A stretch of 64,000 nt of DNA from Variovorax paradoxus (GCF_022009635.1 NZ_CP091716.1:5353501-5417500); one strand, 5' to 3'. Shown: positions 7,782 through 16,236, counted from the first letter of the stretch. The notes: a model not told the origin generated them from the letters alone. Program-made: numbers and translations.

Positions 7782-8129
7782 ATGCCACGCCGCCCCGAAA
7801 ACCTCTACGCCCAGTACCACGCCCACCTCTATTTCGGACCCGACACGCTCGCGCAGGCCCGCGCCCTCAGCGAGCGCGCGGGCCACGAGCTGATGGTGGT
7901 GGTCGGCCGGGTGCACGAGCGGCTGGTGGGGCCGCATCCGCATTGGAGCTGCCAGCTCGCCTTCGACGCCGCCGAATTCGACCAGGTCATCGCCTGGCTC
8001 GAGGCCAACCGCAACGGGCTCGACGTGTTCGTGCACGGCGTGACCGGCGACGACCTTGCCGACCACACGGCGCACGCGATGTGGCTGGGCGAGGAAAGCG
8101 CGCTCGACCTGCGGATGTTCCGGCGCTAG
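7782..8129 (+). CDS. DOPA 4,5-dioxygenase family protein
   Basis: A 115-aa small single-domain protein. It contains YHAHLYFGP near the N terminus and GPHPHWSCQLAF in the middle, the two histidine-bearing motifs of the DOPA 4,5-dioxygenase family, followed by NGLDVFVHGVTGDDLADHTAHAMWLG. Fungal and plant members open the DOPA ring to make betalamic acid; bacterial members of this small form have unknown substrates. It begins 7 nt after the DUF4166 stop, so it is probably the last gene of the operon. The stop abuts the convergent GST gene with no gap. Confidence 0.85.
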   Translation: MPRRPENLYAQYHAHLYFGPDTLAQARALSERAGHELMVVVGRVHERLVGPHPHWSCQLAFDAAEFDQVIAWLEANRNGLDVFVHGVTGDDLADHTAHAMWLGEESALDLRMFRR

Positions 8130-8786
8130 CTAGAACTCCGCGTCCAGCTCGTCGATCTCTTCCGGCTCCTGCTTCGCGGCGGCCACCCATTCCTTCATGG
8201 CCGGCAGCTCCATCACCCGCTTGCAATAGGCCGCGCACACGCTGTCCAGCGCCACGTCGTAGCTCAGGAAGCGCGTGACCACCGGCGCGTACATCGCGTC
8301 GGCCATGCCCGGCTGCTTGCCGAACAGGAAGGGCCCGCCATAGGCCTTCAGGCATTCGCGCCAGATGGCGACGATGCGGTCGATGTCGGCCTGCGCGCGC
8401 GACCACACCTTGAAGTTCTTGAAATGGGCCTTGATGTTCATCGGCAGCGCGCCGCGCATCGACGAGAAGCCCGAATGCATCTCGCCGCAGATGGCCCTGC
8501 AATGGGCACGGACGGCGATGTCGTCGGGCAGCAGGCCGGCCTTGGGCTTGATCTCGTTGAGGTATTCGCCGATGGCCAGCGTGTCCCACACCTTCACGCC
8601 GCCGTGCTGCAGCGAGGGCACCAGCATGGACGAAGACAGCAGCAGCATCTCGGCCTTCATGGCCGGGTCGTCGGGCGGAATGATCTTCTCGCTGAAGTCC
8701 AGCCCGGCCAGCCGACACATCAGCCAGCCGCGCAGCGCCCACGCGCCGTAGTTCTTGCTGCTGATGGTGAGAACGGGTTTGGCCAT
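8130..8786 (-). CDS. Glutathione S-transferase family protein
   Basis: A 218-aa GST-fold protein. The N-terminal thioredoxin-like domain (about residues 1-82) carries LTISSKNYGAWALRGWLMCRLAGLDFSEKII and the cis-proline region SMLVPSLQHGG followed by VWDTLAIGEYLNE. The C-terminal helical domain has GPFLFGKQPGMADAMYAPVVTRF, with the N-capping/hydrophobic-staple motif GxxMADAMY common to GSTs. The catalytic residue in this subgroup is likely a serine near residue 10 (inferred). Its start is 81 bp from the divergent phaZ gene. AAGGAGC lies about 8 nt before the ATG. Substrate is unknown. Confidence 0.9.
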   Translation of the reverse strand: MAKPVLTISSKNYGAWALRGWLMCRLAGLDFSEKIIPPDDPAMKAEMLLLSSSMLVPSLQHGGVKVWDTLAIGEYLNEIKPKAGLLPDDIAVRAHCRAICGEMHSGFSSMRGALPMNIKAHFKNFKVWSRAQADIDRIVAIWRECLKAYGGPFLFGKQPGMADAMYAPVVTRFLSYDVALDSVCAAYCKRVMELPAMKEWVAAAKQEPEEIDELDAEF

Positions 8787-8867
8787 CTTGAAGCTCCTTG
8801 GGCGTTGCCGCATTGCGTGCAAGCGCCATGCCATCCGGCTGGCCCGCAACTTGCCTGCGCCAGGGCC

Positions 8868-10088
8868 ATGCTGTACCGGGCCTACCAGAACCAAGCCGAC
8901 CTGCTCTCCCCGGCACGGCTCGCGGCGCAGTACCTGGGCCAGGCCCTGTGGAAGGAAGGCACCGAACGCACCATGCTGAGGCGCATGGCCGCGCAGTTCG
9001 AGGTGTTCTCGCGCATGCGGCTCACGCACACGCGGCCGCCCTACGGCATTGCCAGCGTGCCGGTCGACGGCGCCGACGTGGCCGTGCACGAGGAAAAGAC
9101 CCTGGTCTCGCCGTTCGGCACCCTGCTGCATTTCAGGAAGGACACCAAGGCGGTGCATCCGCCCGTGCTGCTGGTCGCACCACTGTCGGGCCATTTCGCG
9201 ACGTTGCTGCGCGAAACCGCGCGCACGCTGCTGCGCGACCACGACGTGTACCTGACCGACTGGCACAACGCGCGCGACGTGCCGCTCTGGGAAGGCGCCT
9301 TCGGCCTGGACGACTACACGCTGCAACTCATGCGCTTCCTGGAGGCCGTGGGCCCGGGCGTGCACATGGTGGCCGTGTGCCAGCCCTGCGTGGCCGCGCT
9401 GGCCGCCACCGCGCTGATGGCCGAGGACGACAACCCCGCCACGCCGCGCAGCCTCACGCTGATGGCCGGCCCGGTCGATTGCCGCATCAATCCGACCGCG
9501 GTGAACAAGCTCGCGACCGACCGACCGATCGACTGGTTCCGGCGCAACCTCATCAGCCATGTGCCGTGGCCGCACGCGGGCGCCATGCGGCGCGTGTACC
9601 CGGGCTTCCTGCAGCTGTCGGCCTTCATGAGCATGAACCCCGAGCGCCACAAGAAGCAGTTCCAGGACATGTACACCCACCTGGTCGAAGGCGACATCGA
9701 CAAGGCTCGCACCATCGGCACCTTCTACGACGAGTACCTGGCGGTGAACGACCTGCCGGCCGAGTTCTACCTGGAGACGGTGGAGCGCGTGTTCCAGACC
9801 TACGACCTGCCGCGCGGCAAGCTCACCGTGGGCGAGCGCACCGTGAACCCCGCCGCCATTCGCCGCACCGCGCTGCTGACGGTGGAAGGCGAGCGCGACG
9901 ACATCTGCGCCGTGGGCCAGACGGTGGCGGCGCAAGACCTCTGCACCGGCATCCGCCCCTACCTCAAGGCGCACCACCTGCAGGCCGGCGTGGGCCACTA
10001 CGGCGTGTTCAGCGGCAGCAAGTGGAATGCGCAGATCTACCCGCGCGTGCGCGAAACCATCCACGCGGCTGCCGAACTGAACGGCTGA
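8868..10088 (+). CDS. phaZ: Intracellular polyhydroxyalkanoate depolymerase
   Basis: A 406-aa alpha/beta-hydrolase of the intracellular PHB depolymerase family, close to the usual length of about 410-420. The N terminus MLYRAYQNQADLLSPARLAA is characteristic. Instead of a lipase box it has AVCQPCV (C171 and C174), the cysteine nucleophile region of the Cupriavidus PhaZ1 type. The acid (around EGERDDICAVGQ) and histidine (GVGHYGVFSG) of the triad are present. It degrades stored native PHB granules to hydroxybutyrate in the cytoplasm. No PHA synthase or phasin lies in the window. No Shine-Dalgarno consensus is obvious before the ATG at 8868, but the family's N terminus begins exactly there. Confidence 0.94.
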   Translation: MLYRAYQNQADLLSPARLAAQYLGQALWKEGTERTMLRRMAAQFEVFSRMRLTHTRPPYGIASVPVDGADVAVHEEKTLVSPFGTLLHFRKDTKAVHPPVLLVAPLSGHFATLLRETARTLLRDHDVYLTDWHNARDVPLWEGAFGLDDYTLQLMRFLEAVGPGVHMVAVCQPCVAALAATALMAEDDNPATPRSLTLMAGPVDCRINPTAVNKLATDRPIDWFRRNLISHVPWPHAGAMRRVYPGFLQLSAFMSMNPERHKKQFQDMYTHLVEGDIDKARTIGTFYDEYLAVNDLPAEFYLETVERVFQTYDLPRGKLTVGERTVNPAAIRRTALLTVEGERDDICAVGQTVAAQDLCTGIRPYLKAHHLQAGVGHYGVFSGSKWNAQIYPRVRETIHAAAELNG

Positions 10089-10445
10089 AGGGCGGAAGGG
10101 CATCCAGCCAATCTGGCAAAGGCCGTGAGGCCATTGTTTGCCCTTGCACGCCGGGCTTCCTACACTCGGGCCCCATGCAACGCCAGGCTTTCATCCGCAG
10201 CACGCCGCGCGCAGTCTCCACTGCGTGCACGGCTGCAGGGTCGCACCCGACCCTCGCAGATCTCTGAGCCCGGCGGTCAGCCTCCCCCCCTCTTCAGCAC
10301 CTTTCATCGACCGCCGGGCCCAAGCCCTGCGCGGTAGCGCGCCCGCACGGGCACGCCGCGCCTTCCCCAGCTGATTCCTTCGCTCGCCGCCAGCCGCTTC
10401 GCCGTGGCCGGCGGCCGGCTTTGTCATGCGGAAAGAACACTGACG
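10089..10445. other. Long intergenic region / leader before the universal stress gene
   Basis: 357 bp without a convincing gene. It holds a good promoter: TTGCCC (10138-10143), 17-bp spacer, TACACT (10161-10166). Transcription would start near 10173, directly at an ATG at 10175 that opens a 30-codon frame (MQRQAFIRSTPRAV..., stop at 10267). The remaining 180 bp to the usp ATG are GC-rich with a G/C inverted-repeat-rich stretch around 10405-10425. The region therefore may be a roughly 270-nt 5' leader with an upstream mini-ORF. The peptide has no recognisable features. Confidence 0.45.
10138..10166 (+). promoter_or_regulatory. Candidate sigma-70 promoter for the usp leader
   Basis: TTGCCC (-35), a 17-bp spacer and TACACT (-10). 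Spacing is ideal. It lies about 280 bp before the universal stress protein start codon. Confidence 0.5.
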
Positions 10446-11339
10446 ATGAACATCCAATCGATCCTGGCGGTGACGGACCTCTCGGCGCACGGCCTGCGCA
10501 CTGTGGTGCGTGCAGCCAACATCGCGGCGGCGCACGGCGCGCTGCTGAAGATCATGTACGCGCCGGCCGCCTTCGCCGGCCCGGCGGATGCCGATGCGGC
10601 CAGCAGCCTCGGCGCCGTGTGCCTGGAAGTGGCCGAGCGCTTCGGCATCCTCGTCAAGAAGATCGACGACACGCGCGGGCAGCTCGAAGGCGCCGCGCAG
10701 GAGGCGCGGTGGTGCGACCTCGTGGTGATCGGCGACGAGCCCGACCGTTCGGTCGCCGCCTTCTTCCACGGCCAGCCGGCCGAACGGCTGCTGCGGGCGG
10801 CGCAGCGGCCGGTGCTGGTGGCGCGGCTCGATGCGCGAAGCGGCGGCTACGGGCGCATCCTCGTGGCCGTCGATCTCATGGAGGAATCGCGCCCCCTGGT
10901 CGACCTGGCCTGCGCCTTCGACGGCCAGGCCGACATCGAGCTGTTCCACGCCTTCACGGCCATGCACGAAGGCAAACTGCGCTATGCGGACGTGTCTTCG
11001 CACGTGATCGACGCCTACCGCCACGCCTGCGCGCGCCATGCGCGCGAACGCATGCTGTGGCTGTCCGATGCGTCGAGCGCGCGCCGCAACCGCGTGGTGT
11101 CGTCGATCGGTCGCGGCGACCCGGCGCGGCAGGCGGCCGTGCAGCAGCAGTACACGAAGGCCGACCTGCTGGTGGTCGGCAAGCGCAGGCGCTCGGCGCT
11201 GATGGACTTTCTTTTCGGCAGCGTGGCGCTGCGCGTGCTGCGCTGGTCCACGGGCGACGTGCTGGTGGTGCCGCACGCCGCGCTTGCCGGCTGGCAGGCG
11301 CAGCGCACCGCGGCGCTGGCGCAACGGGGCGCGGCATGA
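10446..11339 (+). CDS. Universal stress protein, tandem UspA domains
   Basis: A 297-aa protein made of two UspA-type domains. The first (about residues 1-128) starts MNIQSILAVTDLSAHGLRTV and is divergent. The second (about 136-277) starts YGRILVAVDLMEESRPLVDLA and ends with DLLVVGKRRRSALMDFLFGSVALRVL then GDVLVVP, which fits the ATP-binding Gx2Gx9G(S/T)-like loop only loosely. Tandem Usp proteins respond to starvation, oxygen limitation or other stress. The downstream acetyltransferase overlaps its stop by 4 nt (ATGA at 11336-11339), so the two form one unit. Confidence 0.9.
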   Translation: MNIQSILAVTDLSAHGLRTVVRAANIAAAHGALLKIMYAPAAFAGPADADAASSLGAVCLEVAERFGILVKKIDDTRGQLEGAAQEARWCDLVVIGDEPDRSVAAFFHGQPAERLLRAAQRPVLVARLDARSGGYGRILVAVDLMEESRPLVDLACAFDGQADIELFHAFTAMHEGKLRYADVSSHVIDAYRHACARHARERMLWLSDASSARRNRVVSSIGRGDPARQAAVQQQYTKADLLVVGKRRRSALMDFLFGSVALRVLRWSTGDVLVVPHAALAGWQAQRTAALAQRGAA

Positions 11340-11965
11340 CGCCCGCGCTGACGCTTCTTCCCATGTTGCCGGTCTGGCGCTTCTTCAGGCCGGCAGAACT
11401 TCGCATCGACGTCGATCCGCGCAAGGCCAAGCCCACGGACACGCTCGTGCCTGTGCACGAACGCATGCGCGCGATGGGCGAGCGCCTGCGCGACATGCCG
11501 CAGCTCGCGCTCGACGACCCCGGCCTGCGCGCGCGCTTTCGCGAGGCGGACGGCGAGCTGTACGTCTACATCGAGGACACGCGCCGCAACAGCCTCGTCG
11601 GCTACACCGTGTTCAACCGGCTGATAGAACTGAATCGCCGGGCGGAGCGCCACATTCGCGCGCCGCATTCGCAGTACGACCCGGCCTACCAGCGGCGCGG
11701 GCTGGCGTCGGCGGTCTACCGCTGGGCGCTGGGCCGGGGCATCTGCCTCATGAGCGGCGCGCGGCAGTCGCCGGGCGCGCATGCGCTCTGGCAGAGCCTG
11801 TCGCGCCACTACGAAACAGGCTTTGCCGACCTGCGCGGCAAGCAGCTGAGCTACCTCGGCCGCGAGGTCGAAGCCTCCACGTTCGCCGAACTGCACACGC
11901 GCATGTTCCTGCTCGGCGAAGGCTGGACGCTGGAACGCTTCCGGCGCGAGACGCAAATGGCCTGA
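11336..11965 (+). CDS. GNAT-like acetyltransferase
   Basis: A 209-aa protein with an acetyltransferase-like core. ELYVYIEDTRRNSLVGYTVFNRL looks like the central beta strands, and PAYQRRGLASAVYRWAL carries the Q/R-x-x-G-x-A acetyl-CoA-binding motif of GNAT enzymes. The C-terminal part (HALWQSLSRHYETGF) matches the last helix and strand of the fold. Substrate unknown. It is translationally coupled to the universal stress gene by ATGA overlap, which suggests a role in the same stress response, perhaps protein acetylation (inference). Its stop is 14 bp from the end of the convergent LysR gene. Confidence 0.7.
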   Translation: MTPALTLLPMLPVWRFFRPAELRIDVDPRKAKPTDTLVPVHERMRAMGERLRDMPQLALDDPGLRARFREADGELYVYIEDTRRNSLVGYTVFNRLIELNRRAERHIRAPHSQYDPAYQRRGLASAVYRWALGRGICLMSGARQSPGAHALWQSLSRHYETGFADLRGKQLSYLGREVEASTFAELHTRMFLLGEGWTLERFRRETQMA

Positions 11966-11979
11966 AGCCTGACGCGCAT

Positions 11980-12933
11980 TCAGCGCCGCGCCCGCTGCGC
12001 CTTGCTCACGCGCCGCACCGTCGCCTCGCCGGCCTGCGGAAGCCTGTCGCGCAGGAACGCGATCAGCTCCTGCGCCACCACGTTGCGCATCGGCCCCGGC
12101 AGGTAGGCCAGCACCACGCGGCGCTCGACGCGCGGCTTCAACAGCGGCACCACGGCCAGTTCGGGGTCGCGCAGCGAAGAGGTGTACAGGCGCGGCATCA
12201 GCCCCAGCGCCTGCCCGCTGCGCACCAGCGCATAGAGCGTTTCCGAGTAGCTCACGCGGTAGGGCTCCGCGCCTTGCGCGAACTGTGCGCGCGCCGGGTT
12301 GCCCAGGGCGGGCATGCTGCCGCTTTCGAACAGCACCAGCCGCTCCTTGCCGATGGCCTCCCAATTGGCGTCGCCGGCGGCCGCCAGCGCATGGTCGCGC
12401 CGCACCACCAGCACCAGCGGGTCGCGGAACAGGTCGATGCAGGTCAGCCCGCCCGGCGGCTCGGTGATGGCCGCCACCGCCATGTCGAGTTGCCCGCTGC
12501 GCAGCTCGGCCAGCAAGGTGTTCGATGGCGCGTCGCGCCAGGCCAGCTCCACCTCGCGCTCCCCGCTTTGCAGGAACTCGCTGGCGGCTGCCGCCACGCG
12601 CGCGCTGGCCGAAGGGATGACGCCCACGCGCACGAAGGCCCGGCCGCGCTGCACCGTGCTCTCGATGTCGCGCAGCGCCACTTCGAAGGTGTTGACCAGG
12701 AAATCGGTGCGCGCCAGCACCTCGGCGCCCACGGGCGTGAGCTCCAGCCGGTGGGTGGAGCGGGTCAGCAGCTCGGCGCCCAGCAGCTTCTCCATCTGCT
12801 TGATGGCGTTGCTCAGGGCCGGCTGCGTGATGGAAAGCCGCCTGGCAGCCCGGCCGAACTGGCCTTCTTCCACCAGCACCGAGAAGAACTGCAGCTGGCG
12901 CAGCGTGAGCGCGCGCAGGGGCAAGGCGGCCAT
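11980..12933 (-). CDS. LysR-family transcriptional regulator (nucleoside locus)
   Basis: A 317-aa LysR regulator. HTH around residues 25-45: QFGRAARRLSITQPALSNAIKQMEKLLG. The effector domain runs from about 95 to 300. It is divergent from adenosine deaminase across 87 bp, and a perfect inverted repeat with T-A ends lies 17 bp in front of its start codon. It is therefore likely to control the adenosine deaminase, TctC and nucleoside hydrolase genes, with a purine or nucleoside as the co-inducer (inference). The C terminus is basic (KAQRARR). Confidence 0.92.
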   Translation of the reverse strand: MAALPLRALTLRQLQFFSVLVEEGQFGRAARRLSITQPALSNAIKQMEKLLGAELLTRSTHRLELTPVGAEVLARTDFLVNTFEVALRDIESTVQRGRAFVRVGVIPSASARVAAAASEFLQSGEREVELAWRDAPSNTLLAELRSGQLDMAVAAITEPPGGLTCIDLFRDPLVLVVRRDHALAAAGDANWEAIGKERLVLFESGSMPALGNPARAQFAQGAEPYRVSYSETLYALVRSGQALGLMPRLYTSSLRDPELAVVPLLKPRVERRVVLAYLPGPMRNVVAQELIAFLRDRLPQAGEATVRRVSKAQRARR

Positions 12934-12949
12934 GGGAGCGTCCCCGTTA

Positions 12950-12966
12950 TTGATTCAGTGAATCAA
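12950..12966. promoter_or_regulatory. LysR-type operator palindrome
   Basis: TTGATTCA-G-TGAATCAA: perfect 8-bp arms around a single base, in the 87-bp gap between the divergent LysR and adenosine deaminase genes. It contains the T-N11-A pattern of LysR boxes. The AT-rich stretch just after it (12964-13000) could carry the promoter of the deaminase gene. Confidence 0.6.
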
Positions 12967-13020
12967 ATTATAGAAATTCAAAATTTTCCTTATGAGGAGG
13001 CAATTACTAGACTGGTCAGC

Positions 13021-14118
13021 ATGACCAGCCCCACCCCTGCCCCCTTCACGCTGGAATCGATGCTGCGGGCCATTCCCAAGGCCGAGCTGCACTGCCACCT
13101 GTTCGGCACCGTGCGCCACGAAACCTTCAAGCAGCTCAACCTGCGCGCCGGCGCGCCGCTGGCGGCCGACGAGATCGAGGGCTTCTACACGCGCGGCGAA
13201 AAGCCGGTCGGCGTGCTGCGCGTGCTGCGCGCGCTCGACGCCCAGCTGGTGCGCGGCGCCGGCGACCTCTACCAGCTCACGCTCGAATACCTGCAGGACG
13301 CGGCCTCGCACAACGTGCGCTATGCGGAGTTCTTCTGGAACCCCACCGGCACGGTGCATGAATCGGGCATTGCCTACCCGCTGGCGCAATCGGCCATCGT
13401 GCGCGCCATTCACGATGCGCAGCAGGAGTTCGGCATCACCGGCCGGCTGATCGCCGCCATCGACCGCGAAGCCAGCCCGCGGGCGGCCGTGGAGATGGTG
13501 GAGTGGGTCAAGGCGCACCGCTGCGACGAGGTGATCGGCATCGGCATCGACTACCGCGAGAACGACCGCCCGCCCGAGCTGTTCACCCAGGCCTACGCCG
13601 ACGCCAGGAAGGCCGGCCTGAAGACCACCGCGCACGCCGGCGAGTTCGGCATGCCCTGGACCAACGTGCGCACCGCGCTCGACGTGCTGCAGGTCGACCG
13701 CATCGACCACGGCTACACGGTGGTCGACCAGCCCGACTACGCGCGCGAATGCGCCGAGCGCGGCGTGATCTTCACGGTAGTGCCGACCAACTCCTACTAC
13801 CTGCGCACGCTGCCGCCCGAGCGCTGGGCGCTGGACCATCCGATCCGCAAGATGCCCGGCCTGGGCCTGCGCATCCACCCCAACACCGACGACCCGACGC
13901 TGCACAAGGTCACGCCCACGCAGGCCTGGCTGATGATGGTGCGCGACTTCGGCTTCGGCCTGGACGACCTGCGCGGCTTCATGCACAACGGCCTGGACGG
14001 TGCATGGATCGACGACACCCAGCGCCGCGAATGGCGCACCCAGTGGAGCGATGCCTTCGACACGCTGCGCGCCCGCCTGGCCGACGAGCCCGCCCCCTCA
14101 CAAGATCACCAAGGATGA
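13021..14118 (+). CDS. add: Adenosine deaminase
   Basis: A 365-aa metal-dependent deaminase of the adenosine/adenine deaminase family. Zinc ligands H24 and H26 sit in KAELHCHLFG; the catalytic region is KTTAHAGEFG (His and Glu), followed by DRIDHGYTV and HPNTDDPT with the remaining aspartates. It deaminates adenosine (or adenine) to inosine (or hypoxanthine) in the cytoplasm. The substrate base form cannot be settled from sequence; the nucleoside hydrolase two genes downstream favours nucleoside metabolism. GAGGAGG at 12995-13001 lies upstream of the ATG by about 20 nt, so the spacing is longer than usual. It is followed at once by a TctC gene. Confidence 0.88.
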   Translation: MTSPTPAPFTLESMLRAIPKAELHCHLFGTVRHETFKQLNLRAGAPLAADEIEGFYTRGEKPVGVLRVLRALDAQLVRGAGDLYQLTLEYLQDAASHNVRYAEFFWNPTGTVHESGIAYPLAQSAIVRAIHDAQQEFGITGRLIAAIDREASPRAAVEMVEWVKAHRCDEVIGIGIDYRENDRPPELFTQAYADARKAGLKTTAHAGEFGMPWTNVRTALDVLQVDRIDHGYTVVDQPDYARECAERGVIFTVVPTNSYYLRTLPPERWALDHPIRKMPGLGLRIHPNTDDPTLHKVTPTQAWLMMVRDFGFGLDDLRGFMHNGLDGAWIDDTQRREWRTQWSDAFDTLRARLADEPAPSQDHQG

Positions 14119-14126
14119 CCCCCGCC

Positions 14127-15104
14127 ATGAACACGCCCCGCCGCCTGCTCCTTGCCGCCACGCTCTGCGCGGCGCTTCCCACCATGGCCTTCGCGCAGGC
14201 CTGGCCTACGGCCAAGCCCATCACGCTGATCGTTCCCTACACCGCCGGCGGCAGCGTGGACGTGAACGCGCGGCTGGTGGCCCAGCGCCTGGGCGAGCGG
14301 CTCAAACAGTCGGTGGTCATCGAGAACCTGAGCGGCGCGGGCGGTGCCATCGGCGTGGCCAAGGCCGTGAACGCCACGCCCGACGGCTACACGCTGGTGG
14401 TGGGGCCCGACAGCGCCATCGCCATCGGCAAGCTGGTCAATCCGTCGGCATTCCGCTTCGATCCGCTGAAAGACCTGGCGCCGGTCGGCCTGCTCAACAC
14501 CGCGCCGATGGTGCTGGTGGCGCGGCCCGGCCTCGAAGCGCAGACTTTTTCCGACTTCGTGAAGCTCGCCAAGGCCAAGCCCGGCAAGTACAACTACGCC
14601 ACGTCCGGCGTGGGCACCGTGCTGCAACTGGCGATGGAGCTGCTGAAGGAACGCAGCGGCATCTTCGTCACCCACGTGCCCTACCGCGGCGGCGCGCAGA
14701 TCGCCACCGACGTGATCGGCGACCAGGTCGACCTGGCCATGCTGGTGAGCACCAGCGCCATTCCTCACGTGAACGGCAAGCGCCTGAAGGCCCTCGGCAT
14801 CACCAGCAGCAAACGACTGGCCTCGCTGCCCAACGTGCCGACCTTCGACGAAATGCCCGGCCTCAAGGGCTTCGACATGGTGAGCTGGACCGGCATCTTC
14901 GCGCCCGCAAAAACACCGCCGGCGGTGGTCACGCAGATCAACCAGGAACTCAACGCGGTGCTTCAGGAAGAAGGCGTGCGCAGCAAGCTCATGGAGCAAG
15001 GCGCCCTGCCGGGCAGCGGCACGCCCGAGTCGTTCGGCAAGTTCGTGCAGGCCGAGTACGCGCGCAACCAGAAGATCGTGCAGACCGCCAACATCAAGGA
15101 GTGA
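14127..15104 (+). CDS. Bug/TctC-family substrate-binding protein in the nucleoside locus
   Basis: A 325-aa periplasmic receptor: signal peptide MNTPRRLLLAATLCAALPTMAFA, then ITLIVPYTAGGSVDVNARLVAQRLGERL, ENLSGAGGAIG, TPDGYTLVVG and the rest of the Bug fold. The ATG at 14127 has AAGGA 11 nt upstream; an in-frame ATG at 14115 overlaps the deaminase stop and is an alternative. It lies between adenosine deaminase and nucleoside hydrolase, so it may bind a nucleoside or base. That would be an unusual ligand for a family better known for carboxylates. No membrane permease genes accompany it. Confidence 0.9.
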   Translation: MNTPRRLLLAATLCAALPTMAFAQAWPTAKPITLIVPYTAGGSVDVNARLVAQRLGERLKQSVVIENLSGAGGAIGVAKAVNATPDGYTLVVGPDSAIAIGKLVNPSAFRFDPLKDLAPVGLLNTAPMVLVARPGLEAQTFSDFVKLAKAKPGKYNYATSGVGTVLQLAMELLKERSGIFVTHVPYRGGAQIATDVIGDQVDLAMLVSTSAIPHVNGKRLKALGITSSKRLASLPNVPTFDEMPGLKGFDMVSWTGIFAPAKTPPAVVTQINQELNAVLQEEGVRSKLMEQGALPGSGTPESFGKFVQAEYARNQKIVQTANIKE

Positions 15105-15108
15105 GCGC

Positions 15109-16206
15109 ATGACGACGCCGATGAAGCCTTCGCTGTCCCGTCGGGCCCTGCTGGGCGCATCGGTTGCCGGCCTTGCCGGCGCGGCCTTCGCGCAGAGCCC
15201 GAACCCCGCCGCGCTCGCGCAGGCGATGGCCGGCACGCCCGCCACGCAGTTGCCGCCCGTGAGCGGCAAGCGGCAGGTGATCATCGACACCGACCCCGGG
15301 CAGGACGATGCCGTCGCGCTGCTGATGGCCATGGCCGCCACCGACCGGCTCGACATCAAGGCACTGACGGTGAGCGTGGGCAACCTGCCGCTCTCCGTGA
15401 CTTCGAAGAACGCGCGCATCGTGCGCGACTGGGCCAACCGGCCCGAGATTCCGATCTATGCCGGCTACCCGCGCCCGCTGGTGCGCGAGCCCATCTTCGC
15501 CGACGACGTGCACGGCAAGAGCGGCATGGAAGGCCCCGTGCTGCACGAGCCGCGCGGCGCGCTGATGCCCACGCACGCGGTGCAGTACCTGATCGACACC
15601 CTGCGCGCCGCGCCGCCCAAGAGCGTCACGCTGGTCGGCCTGGCGCCGCTCACCAACTTCGCGGCAGCGCTGAACGCGGCGCCCGACATCAAGCCGGCCA
15701 TTGCAGAGATCGCGGTCATGGACGGCTCATGGGGCGTGGGCGGCAACATCACGCCGGCCGCCACCTTCAACATCTACGCCGACCCCGAGGCCGCGTCCAT
15801 CGTGTTCCGCAGCGGCGTGCCGGTCACGGCCCTGTCGCACGACGCGGCCCGGCGCGTGCTGGTGACGCCCGAGCGCATCGCGCCCTTTCGCGCCATGGGC
15901 AACAACGCCGGCAAGGTGGTGGCGGACATCTTCGACTCGATGATGGCTTACGGCCTGCGCCGGCGCGGCGTGGCGGTGGGGCCGGTGTACGACCCCTGCG
16001 TGATCGGCTACCTGCTGCAGCCCGAGCTGTTCAAGGGCGCCAAGGTGAGCGTGGACGTGGAAACGAAGGGGGAGTTCACGACCGGCGCGACGGTGGTCGA
16101 TTTTCGCGGCTACAACCGCCGCACCCCCAATGCGCTGTGGATCAGCGAGGCCGATGCCGAGGGGTTCCACGCGCTGCTGCGCGCGGAGATCGCGCGGCTG
16201 CCCTGA
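15109..16206 (+). CDS. Inosine-uridine nucleoside N-ribohydrolase family protein, exported
   Basis: A 365-aa nucleoside hydrolase. The calcium-binding signature DTDPGQDDA is at residues 60-68 (usual DxDPGxDDA), and later family stretches include GLAPLTNFAAAL and the NIYADPEAA region (usual N..DPEAA). The N terminus LSRRALLGASVAGLAGAAFAQS has a twin arginine followed by a hydrophobic run, so Tat export to the periplasm is likely. It would cleave ribonucleosides to base and ribose outside the cytoplasm. It starts 5 nt after the TctC gene, so adenosine deaminase, receptor and hydrolase are one operon. A periplasmic hydrolase beside a periplasmic receptor suggests the receptor may capture the released base or ribose (inference). 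Confidence 0.92.
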   Translation: MTTPMKPSLSRRALLGASVAGLAGAAFAQSPNPAALAQAMAGTPATQLPPVSGKRQVIIDTDPGQDDAVALLMAMAATDRLDIKALTVSVGNLPLSVTSKNARIVRDWANRPEIPIYAGYPRPLVREPIFADDVHGKSGMEGPVLHEPRGALMPTHAVQYLIDTLRAAPPKSVTLVGLAPLTNFAAALNAAPDIKPAIAEIAVMDGSWGVGGNITPAATFNIYADPEAASIVFRSGVPVTALSHDAARRVLVTPERIAPFRAMGNNAGKVVADIFDSMMAYGLRRRGVAVGPVYDPCVIGYLLQPELFKGAKVSVDVETKGEFTTGATVVDFRGYNRRTPNALWISEADAEGFHALLRAEIARLP

Positions 16207-16212
16207 AGCGGG

Positions 16213-16234
16213 GCCGCCGCGCGGGGCCGGCGGC
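16213..16234. terminator. GC hairpin between convergent genes
   Basis: GCCGCCG (16213-16219) pairs with CGGCGGC (16228-16234) around an 8-nt loop, between the nucleoside hydrolase stop and the convergent CBS gene. There is no direct T tract, so termination strength is uncertain. Confidence 0.4.
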
Positions 16235-16236
16235 GG

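Noticed and set aside
10175..10267. 30-codon frame MQRQAFIRSTPRAV as a gene
   Set aside because: Not called as a CDS: too short, no ribosome site and no known peptide family. Kept only as a possible leader mini-ORF.
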